Part shown: one piece after another, positions 8,780 to 16,300 of the stretch | How the letters are laid out: every line of letters begins with the position of its first letter | Numbering within the stretch: position 1 is the first letter of the stretch | Assembly: GCA_002841695.1 (NCBI GenBank) | Contig: PHAN01000019.1 | Span: 1-32,458 of the forward strand | DNA length: 32,458 bases | Direction: 5' to 3' | Source of the DNA: Elusimicrobia bacterium HGW-Elusimicrobia-1 | GTDB taxonomy: Bacteria; Elusimicrobiota; Endomicrobiia; PHAN01 | Translations under genes and position numbers: made by a program | The notes under the pieces: generated by a model | The model's database searches: none | What the model was told of the DNA's origin: nothing | What the model saw: only the letters and a program-made list of their open reading frames with translations

Positions 8780-9861
8780 TTTTTCATCGTCTCCGAATAT
8801 TTTATTATCCTGTCCATCATTCTGACTGCCTCGGCGGGATATTTGCCGACGGCCGTCTCGCCGGAAAGCATCACGTAGTCCGCGCCGTCGAGTATGGCGT
8901 TGGCCACGTCCGAAACTTCGGCCCGCGTGGGCAGGGGGGAATTGGTCATACTCTCAAGCATTTGAGTGGCCACTATTGAAAATTTGCCCGCCGCGCGGCA
9001 TTTCTTTATTATTGATTTTTGAATGAAAGGCACTTCCCATACCGGCACGGATACGCCCAGATCGCCCCTTGCCACCATTATTCCGTCGGACGCTTTTATT
9101 ATCGAGGCGATATTGCGTATGCCTTCGCGGTTTTCGATTTTTGCTATGACGCCGGGCGCCTTTGTTCCGGACGCTGTGGCAATAGTTTCGGCGGCTCGCC
9201 GGATTTTACCGACCTGACCGGCGTCGGTTACAAAAGATTGGGCTATGAAATCCGCCCCGCGGCCGACGGCCCACCGGATTGCGGCGGCGTCTTTTTCCGA
9301 CAGTCCGCGAAAGCGCAGCCGCGCGTCTGGAATGTTTACGCCTTTTCTGGAGCGAAGGATTCCGCCGTCGACTACGACCGTCGTCACGGCGCGGCGGAAA
9401 GTTCTTGTCGCGCGCAGCATTATGCTGCCGTCGTCTATAAAAATTCCGTGGCCGGACTTGACGGCTCTCAGGTCGCCTTTGTAATCGAAATATACGATTT
9501 TTTTTGACGCGGAAAGATTTTGTTTCGACGGAACGTTCGTCAGAACGAGTGTTTGTCCCCGTCGCAGCGGCAGTTCGCCCGATGCGCCGAGTTGCCCCAT
9601 TCTTATTCTGGGGCCTTCCATATCCGCGATGACTTTTACCGCCCGCCGGCGTTTGCGGTTGAGTTCGCGCACAAGCGTCAGCCGCCTCGTGTGGTCTTCG
9701 GCGGAGCCGTGTGAAAAGTTGAATCTTGCGGCGTCGAGCCCCGCCTCGGTCATTTTTCTTAAACCCGCCGCTGTTTCCGACGACGGGCCAATGGTCGCTA
9801 TAATTTTTGCGCGCGCCGCGGAACGTTTTCCGCGCGGCGATGCGAATCGCGGCATAATCAT
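8776..9861 (-). CDS. pyk: Pyruvate kinase, catalytic core only (no C-terminal domain)
   Basis: This enzyme converts phosphoenolpyruvate and ADP to pyruvate and ATP. Clear signatures are [11 protein letters not shown] and ARFNFSHGS near the N-terminus, the B domain (about 90-170), KIENREGI carrying the catalytic Lys, [17 protein letters not shown] and [16 protein letters not shown]. At 361 residues it stops right after the TIM barrel ([14 protein letters not shown]), whereas typical enzymes continue another 100 or so residues into the C domain that forms the allosteric site. The end is not a visible frameshift, since the stop overlaps the sigma gene's GTG. The ATG overlaps the dtxR stop (ATGA). 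It is therefore probably a genuine short form, likely insensitive to the classical sugar-phosphate effectors. Confidence 0.92.
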   Translation of the reverse strand: MIMPRFASPRGKRSAARAKIIATIGPSSETAAGLRKMTEAGLDAARFNFSHGSAEDHTRRLTLVRELNRKRRRAVKVIADMEGPRIRMGQLGASGELPLRRGQTLVLTNVPSKQNLSASKKIVYFDYKGDLRAVKSGHGIFIDDGSIMLRATRTFRRAVTTVVVDGGILRSRKGVNIPDARLRFRGLSEKDAAAIRWAVGRGADFIAQSFVTDAGQVGKIRRAAETIATASGTKAPGVIAKIENREGIRNIASIIKASDGIMVARGDLGVSVPVWEVPFIQKSIIKKCRAAGKFSIVATQMLESMTNSPLPTRAEVSDVANAILDGADYVMLSGETAVGKYPAEAVRMMDRIIKYSETMKK

Positions 9862-10559
9862 CTCCTTGCAAAAATCATTTTACCGACTTCTTCTTCCAGA
9901 GCCAGCGTGGTAGCCCCGATGTTCAATACCAGCGACGGGGATTTCTGGTGAATTTTAACTACCGCGCCCGGCGCAAGTCCCAGCGACAGCAGTTTATGAA
10001 GCAGCGCGTGGTCTTTGGTATATATGTAGGATATTCTGGCTTCGTCGCCTGCGCCCAGACGGTCAAGCGTGGTTATTATCGGTCTGGCCTCCGAGGTTTG
10101 AAGTTTGCAGCATTTGCCCGCGGGTATGGGCGAGCCGTGCGGACAAAGCCGCGGATGTCCCAGAAGGGTGCAGACGGATTCTTCCACGTCGTCGGACATT
10201 ATGTGTTCGAACTCACAGGCCGACAGATGCATGGCTCCGCCGTGAATCTCCAAAACGTCGTGGAGCAGGCGTTCCGCCAGACGGTGCAGGCGTATTATTC
10301 GCGACGCCCGCTTGCGGCCCGACTCCGTGAAATCGATTTTTCCGTTGGTTTCGATAATCAGGTTTTCCGTTTTCAGGCGCTTTATTATGTCGTCGGTGTC
10401 GTCGGGCAGAGGCCTTCCGTGTCTGCGTATCCGTCCGTACTCCTGTGTCTGGCCGTCCTGCGAGAGAATCTTTTTTATTTCGGCGGCATCGGCGTTGCCT
10501 TTTTCTATTTCGGACCATATAACGGCCAAAGCTTCCTGTACGTCGCGCAAAGTAATCAT
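9858..10559 (-). CDS. DtxR/MntR-family metalloregulator with C-terminal FeoA-like domain
   Basis: This 233-residue predicted metal-dependent repressor has a winged-helix region at about residues 1-75. The metal-binding/dimerisation domain at about 80-150 contains [12 protein letters not shown] and CPHGSPIP, both typical of this family. An SH3-like FeoA domain occupies about 160-233 ([11 protein letters not shown]). No separate feoA is seen beside feoB. It starts 20 bp after feoB with GGGAGAT upstream, and its stop overlaps the pyk ATG. It probably represses iron (or manganese) uptake, including its own operon. The co-regulating ion cannot be told from sequence alone. Confidence 0.88.
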   Translation of the reverse strand: MITLRDVQEALAVIWSEIEKGNADAAEIKKILSQDGQTQEYGRIRRHGRPLPDDTDDIIKRLKTENLIIETNGKIDFTESGRKRASRIIRLHRLAERLLHDVLEIHGGAMHLSACEFEHIMSDDVEESVCTLLGHPRLCPHGSPIPAGKCCKLQTSEARPIITTLDRLGAGDEARISYIYTKDHALLHKLLSLGLAPGAVVKIHQKSPSLVLNIGATTLALEEEVGKMIFARR

Positions 10560-10579
10560 ATTTTATCTCCCGAAATATT

Positions 10580-12517
10580 CTAGAAATCAACCGCTTTCAG
10601 TATCGCGTTAAGCAGTCCGCCGACGGTAAACGAGAACGTTATGACAAAAGCGAATATTGCCCCCGCCACGGTTTTCCCTCGTTCTTTTATCATTACCAGA
10701 AGTTGCGCCAGGCACGGCACGAATAATGTGACCGTTACTATGCTGACTGTCGTCTGGCGGGCGTCGAGCAGACCCCGCCTTGAAAGTTCGTAAAGGCCCG
10801 CCGCGCCGTAATCCCGACGGAAAAATCCTATCAGAAATGCCTCCGCGGCTTTTTCCGGAAGACCCAGAACGCCTTTGACGGCGGGGGACATAAGTGTTAT
10901 TATCGTATCAAGCGCGCCGATTCTGTCGAGCAAAAAAAGCGCCAGCGTGCCGTAGATAAAAAGAGGAACGGCTTCCAGCAGATACCAGATTACCCGCTGT
11001 TTTACTTTCATCATAATATTTCCGGGCAGTGGCATTCTCAGAGGAGGGATTTCGATGATAAAACTGCTCGACGAGCCCGGAAGAAGCCGCGCGGCCAGAT
11101 AACCCACTCCGGCGAAAACCGAAACGATGGTGAAAAGCCATATCAGAAAAACCGCCGGACCTGCCGAGCCCAGAATTCCCAATATTACGCCGAGCTGCGC
11201 GGAGCAGGGAATGGCCAGCGCCAGCAACAGCGACGCAATTATCCGTTCGCGGGGTTTTTCGAGGATTCTCGACGTAAGCGTGGCCATTGTGCCGCACCCC
11301 AGACCCAGAACCATAGGCAGCACCGCTTTGCCGTTAAGGCCTATTTTTTTAAACAATCTGTCAAGCAGTGCGGCCAGGCGCGGAAGGTAGCCGGAATCTT
11401 CCAGCGCTCCGAAGAAAATAAAGAACGCTCCCACGATGGGAAAAACAATGGCGACGGCGTAAGTCAGAGCCATTGTTATTACGCCGTATTCGCCCACAAA
11501 AATATCCCGGAGGAAAGATCCTTCGGCCGCTCCGGCGGCGTCGAATAATCGCGTGAAAAACGGATTTATTATGTTCCCGAAAATATTTTCCTCGATAAAA
11601 TCCACCATGGTGCCCGCGGCGAAAACTCCCACGAAAAGATACATCGCGTACAGGGTGACGGCCGCCACAAGATAGCCCGGGAACGGCTTCATTATCAAAC
11701 GGCCGAAGGTTTCCGAGGCCCTCGACGATTCTTTGCGGCCGGCGGTCACGGCGCGTCCGGTTACATCCGCGGCGATGGCGTAATATGCCTCGAACAGAAG
11801 CGTCTCCGGCGGACGGATAAAACGTTTTCGTATATCGGATAAAATTCCGGCGAGTTCTTCGGCCGCCCCTCCCCCGAAGGTCTCCGAGGCCTTGGCCGCA
11901 TCCGAGCCGAGTATTATATATTCCCATCCCGCGGCCGGCGCGAACCGCTTTACGGCCTCCGCCGCGCGGTCGATTTCGGGAGCGTGCGTTACGGTTATGC
12001 CGCCTCCGGCCGACGGCTTTGCGTCGAGCGCCGCTGCAATTATTTCTTTCAGCGCGCCGACGCCTTCTCCCGTGACGGCAATGGTCGGCGTCGCGCTCAC
12101 TCCGAACGACTTTGCGATTTCGGCGACATTTATTTTAAGGCCTTCGTCGCGAGCTTCGTCGAAAAGGTTGAGCGCCATCACGAACGGTCTTTTGAGTTCG
12201 GCTATCTGCGCCGTCAGAACGAACGAGCGCATAAGATTCTTTGAGTCGCAAACCTGGACTATCAGCGCGTCGGGATTATCTTTTAACACGGCGCTCGTTA
12301 CGCGTTCGTCCTCGCTCTGATGCCAGAGAGAATTTACTCCCGGGGTGTCAATAATTTCTACGGCGTGCCGGCCGATTCCGGCCTCCGCGCTGAATATCTC
12401 TATGGTCGTGCCGGGGTAATTCGATATATTGGCGTACTGTCCCGAAAGGCGGTAAAACAGCGCCGACTTTCCGACGTTGGGATTGCCCACCAGAATTATT
12501 TTACGCGTCGAAGGCAT
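10580..12517 (-). CDS. feoB: Ferrous iron transporter FeoB
   Basis: This is a G-protein-coupled Fe(II) importer of 645 residues, slightly short for the family. The N-terminal GTPase domain has GNPNVGKS (G1), a DTPG (G3) and NLFDEA (G4). The membrane part has two Gate-like motifs (GAFFIFFGALEDSGYLPRL and the later WYLLEAVPLFIYG stretch) and LGCGTMATLTSR. I chose the ATG at 12517 because GGAG sits about 10 nt upstream. A GTG at 12526 is only 1 nt from that GGAG and is less likely. Either start overlaps the end of fur. With the neighbouring regulators it forms an iron-uptake operon. Confidence 0.95.
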   Translation of the reverse strand: MPSTRKIILVGNPNVGKSALFYRLSGQYANISNYPGTTIEIFSAEAGIGRHAVEIIDTPGVNSLWHQSEDERVTSAVLKDNPDALIVQVCDSKNLMRSFVLTAQIAELKRPFVMALNLFDEARDEGLKINVAEIAKSFGVSATPTIAVTGEGVGALKEIIAAALDAKPSAGGGITVTHAPEIDRAAEAVKRFAPAAGWEYIILGSDAAKASETFGGGAAEELAGILSDIRKRFIRPPETLLFEAYYAIAADVTGRAVTAGRKESSRASETFGRLIMKPFPGYLVAAVTLYAMYLFVGVFAAGTMVDFIEENIFGNIINPFFTRLFDAAGAAEGSFLRDIFVGEYGVITMALTYAVAIVFPIVGAFFIFFGALEDSGYLPRLAALLDRLFKKIGLNGKAVLPMVLGLGCGTMATLTSRILEKPRERIIASLLLALAIPCSAQLGVILGILGSAGPAVFLIWLFTIVSVFAGVGYLAARLLPGSSSSFIIEIPPLRMPLPGNIMMKVKQRVIWYLLEAVPLFIYGTLALFLLDRIGALDTIITLMSPAVKGVLGLPEKAAEAFLIGFFRRDYGAAGLYELSRRGLLDARQTTVSIVTVTLFVPCLAQLLVMIKERGKTVAGAIFAFVITFSFTVGGLLNAILKAVDF

Positions 12518-12948
12518 TTTGAGCACACTCCGTAGATTTCAAGCGAATGGCATTTCGGGATAAATCCTCTTTTGGCGGCGGCCGCTTCCTGTAGCGCCTC
12601 TATTTTGTCGTCGTAAAACTCTATGGACTTGCCGCACACCGTGCAAACAAGGTGGTCGTGGTGTTTGCCGGCCGTTTCGGGTTCGTATCTGGCCGTCCGC
12701 GAATCGAAGTTTATGGGACTGGCCAGATTAGCCCTGCTGAAAAGTTTGAGCGTCCTATATACCGTGGCCCAGCCGTAACGGGGATGATGTTTGCGCGCCG
12801 CCGCGTATATTTCGCGCGGACTCATATGTCCGTGGGTTTTAAGAAACAGGTCAAGCAGCACAAGGCGCTGGCGCGTGACGCGAAGGCCGTTGGCTTTAAG
12901 AAAATCGGTAAGGATCTTTTTTTGTCCGGCAATATCTTTGACGCTCAT
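12496..12948 (-). CDS. fur: Fur-family metalloregulator
   Basis: This 150-residue member of the ferric-uptake-regulator family has an N-terminal winged helix (about 15-85; GLRVTRQRLVLLDLF and GWATVYRTLKLF). The C-terminal dimerisation domain carries HHDHLVCTVCG and a final CSKC, which together supply the HxH and two CxxC metal sites. The protein could be Fur proper, or a PerR/Zur relative. Next to feoB, an iron-responsive role is most likely. Its 3' end overlaps feoB. It is the first gene of the minus-strand operon and lies behind a strong promoter with a palindrome, consistent with autoregulation. Confidence 0.92.
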   Translation of the reverse strand: MSVKDIAGQKKILTDFLKANGLRVTRQRLVLLDLFLKTHGHMSPREIYAAARKHHPRYGWATVYRTLKLFSRANLASPINFDSRTARYEPETAGKHHDHLVCTVCGKSIEFYDDKIEALQEAAAAKRGFIPKCHSLEIYGVCSKCLRRVK

Positions 12949-12966
12949 TTGCGCTCCGGTATCTTA

Positions 12967-13012
12967 TTGATATAATGTATCAATTATACAAGACGACGCG
13001 GGTGACTGTCAA
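12967..13012 (-). promoter_or_regulatory. Promoter of fur-feoB operon with 17-bp palindrome
   Basis: On the minus strand TTGACA (13007-13012) and TATAAT (12983-12988) are separated by 18 bp, which is consensus for sigma-70. Immediately downstream is the interrupted palindrome TTGATACATTATATCAA (12967-12983), placed over the expected transcription start. Its position suits an operator for Fur or the DtxR-like regulator encoded in this operon. Which protein binds it is not known. Confidence 0.7.
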
Positions 13013-13108
13013 GCCCGCCGCTAAAAAATATCCGGCTGCGCAAAGTTCGCGCGGAACCGTCTCGCGCGCGCAGTGTTTTTTCGACGGCGGTCGCGTCGGA
13101 CGGTTTCT

Positions 13109-13137
13109 TTGAAACCGCGCCGGCATTTATGTATAAT
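13109..13137 (+). promoter_or_regulatory. Promoter upstream of the Fn3 surface-protein gene
   Basis: TTGAAA (13109-13114) and TATAAT (13132-13137) are separated by 17 bp on the plus strand. The last five bases of the -10 box (ATAAT) are repeated at 13327-13331, on the far side of a repeat element. The element therefore seems to have inserted just after the -10 box. The predicted transcript would start inside the element, giving a leader of about 250 nt before the Fn3 gene. Confidence 0.55.
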
Positions 13138-13326
13138 GAAACCGTTGAAAAACCCCGCTATTTGTCATTCTGAGTCCTTCGGCGGTTGTCATTCTGAGCG
13201 TAGCGAAGAATCTCCGTCGCCTCAGGATGAACTCCGCGAAGAATCTCGTTTTCCGACGACCACCCTTCGGGTGGAGACCCTTCGCTTCGCTCAGGGTGAC
13301 ATTTTGACGACTTTTTCAATGGTCTC
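13138..13326. repeat. 189-bp MITE-like element with terminal inverted repeats and ATAAT duplication
   Basis: The ends are GAAACCGTTGAAAAA at the left and the reverse complement of GAGACCATTGAAAAA at the right. Flanking ATAAT occurs on both sides (13133-13137 and 13327-13331). The inside carries GTCATTCTGAG / CTCAGGGTGAC-type units, including a 27-bp stretch (13188-13214) that is a perfect inverted copy of 30439-30465. It contains no gene and no transposase. Confidence 0.8.
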
Positions 13327-13397
13327 ATAATTATCCGTCTAAGCGCGGCAGGGGACGCGAATCCGCGTTTTTAGAGCACATCATCCGCCTTTCGCAT

Positions 13398-16300
13398 ATG
13401 ATTAAACAGATTCCCGATTTATCTCCGACGGTCGCAGGAATGCGCTTTCTCAGCCGCGCCGCGGTTTTCTTTTTGGCGGCGTTTCTGGCCGCATCCGCGG
13501 CAAGAGCCGAACTGTCGCCGCCGTCCGGCCTGAGCGCTTTTGCCGGCGACGGCGCGGTGATTCTTGAGTGGACGATTTTAGCCGAGCCGCCGGAAGGGGA
13601 TGTAAACTATGAAATTGAAATATCTTCGTGGTCTCCGTCGAGTTTTACATTTCTGACCGCCGTGCTTCATCCCGGCGCGACCCACCTTGCGCAAAATCTC
13701 ATTAACGGCAATACTTATTATTTCAGAGTCAGAACCTCTACGGGAACCGGCCCCGATACGGTCGTAAGCGACTGGGTACAGACGAGCACGGCTCCGTGGG
13801 TCGCGCTCGGAGCGCCCGAATGGACTCTATATTCGGAGGCGGTCTCGACCGGCGCGATCAACTGGGCCTGGACTTCCGGCGTCAACGCCTCGGAGCATTA
13901 TGTTATGGCGTTTCCGTCGGGAAACGATATTTCCGGCCCGCTTGCTTCGGACGCAACATATTGGGCGCAGTCGTCGCTGACTCCCGATACATCCTCGCAA
14001 GTTTTTCTGAGAGCGGCAAACGGTTTTCTCTTTGCCGATTCCGAATCCAAACTGTTGTATACATTCGCGGCCACTCCTTCGGATTTCCGTTCCACGCTTC
14101 AGCCGGGCACCACGCAGACCACGCTCGCGTGGTCTGATGAAGGTAATCCGGAAAGTGTGAGATATCGGCTGGAGCGTTCCACCTACGGAACGGGGCAGTG
14201 GTTTCAGATAGCGGAGTTGTCCGGTGCGGGAGCCACATATTATCTTGACGCCGGGCTCTCGGAGAAAACCACATATTCTTACCGTCTCCGCGCCGTCAAT
14301 ACCGACGATATCGAGACCGCGTTCGTCGAAATATCCACCCGAACCGGCAGTATCGACCCGCAGTCGCCCGCGCTCAATCTGGCGCAAGCCGCCTCGGAAC
14401 TTTTGGACGGCCAGATAACTTTGTTTTTCGACGCGCCTTACGACGATACTCCCGCCGAGCCGGTTACCGCCTATATCATAAAATACGCCACCTACTCTCT
14501 CGACGGCGGAGGATGGGATTTGCCGACGTCGTCTACTGTATCTCAAAACATAAGCCCTGCCGCTCCGGGCGCTCCGCAGACCCGCGTGGTCACGGGGCTT
14601 TACCCGGGCACGACTTTTTATTTCGCTATGAAGGCCTTGGACGAGGCCGGCAATCAGTCGGCAATATCGGCGACAAGAAATGCGGCCGCGCAAGAGAAGC
14701 CGCCGAATCCTCCGCAGAACATAACGGCCGTGGCGACGTCCGATATTAATATAAGAGTGACGTGGTCGGCCCCGTCGGTATCGGGTTATGACGACAGAGA
14801 CAAATACTGGTTCTACCGCGGCACTTTCCCATTCACTCTCGCGGCGCAGGCGACGTTCTCTTTCGATCTGGCCACGCATAACTATCAAAACGACGACGCA
14901 GATGGCGGCGGCGACAATCCCATAAAACGCGAGACCACATATTATTACCGTCTGGCCACCTCGGATTTGGGCAATGGACCGGCCGGCACGGGGCTTTTTT
15001 CGACGGCGCTTTTTTCGGAACTTTCCGCCCTGACATCCGTGCGCACGCCCGATTTGACGGCCCCGCCCGCTGTTACGACCCTCACCGCTCTGACCGGCAA
15101 CAGCGAAGGCAGAATAAATCTTTCATGGACATCTCCGACGGACAACTCCGAACGAATCGGCGAAGGCGCGGGCGAAAACATAATCGGCGGGGCCTTTCGT
15201 CTGAGATGGACGACGAACTATGCCGAATCGTTCAGCACCTCTACGCCCAGCGTCGAAATTTCCACGACGACCTCGCCCGGCGCGCTCAATTCCTATCTTA
15301 TAACCGGACTTTCCGGCGGTGCTACATACTATGTCAGGGTGTGGACGCGCGACGAGTCGCACAACTGGTCGCCCGTTTCGACAGGAGCCACGGCTTACGC
15401 CCAAGTCGATATCTCCGCGCCCGGCGCGATAACCAAAATAATCGCGACCGCCGCCTGGCGCAGGATGAATCTTGTCTGGACCGCGCCCGGCGACGACGGC
15501 TACGCGGGAATGCTCAACGGCGGTTTCGAGATTCGTTTGTCGTCCTCCGTCGCGATAACGAATGACTCCGCCTGGAACGCGGTCTCTTCGGGGTATCCTT
15601 ACAGAATTTCATTTTCAACATCCGGCGTCTCCCCGGGTTCGAGCAGATTTCTTACCATAACCGGCCTCGCCAACTCGGTAACATACTACGCCGCGATAAA
15701 AACCGTTGACGATACGGGCAACTATTCCCCGATTTCCTCGATGAGCCCGAGCGCGTTGCCGCTGAATAGTATGCCCGCGGCTTTCTCGCTTGTCGCGCCC
15801 GCCAATGGCGCCGAAATAACGACCGATTACAGGCCGTGGCTGAGTTGGGGCGATTCATCCGACACCGATATGGCTTATGACGATTCCTTCGTCTACAACG
15901 TTTACTACTCCACCAGTCAGTATTTTGAAGTCGGGGTCACGACGGCATCGGAGAATCTGACCGTCACGAATTACCAAATCCCCCCCGGCCATTTCAACGA
16001 GGACAAAAGATATTACTGGAAAGTCGCCGCCCGCGACCTCGACGGAGCTCAGAGATTTTCCAATCAGGTTTTCTCTCTCGTCATAAATGTCGAAAACTCC
16101 ACTCCCACCGCTCCCGTCCTTCAATCTCCCGCAAACGCTTTCCGTGTGGCGACAGCGACCCCCACACTTTCGTGGACGGCTTCCGTGGATTCCGATATTC
16201 TCGATGTTCTGTATTATACGGTGCACTATACGACATCATCGGGGGCCTTTTGGCAGTACTCTTCCTCGGCCGGAATAACGTCGACGTCTTATGTCACTCC

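Noticed and set aside
13138-13326. CRISPR-like repeat array
   Set aside because: Units are inverted rather than evenly spaced direct repeats, with no spacers and no cas genes in the window.
13827-14888. 353-residue minus-strand open frame inside the Fn3 gene
   Set aside because: Arg/Gly-rich composition and position fully inside a strong Fn3 coding region mark it as a shadow.
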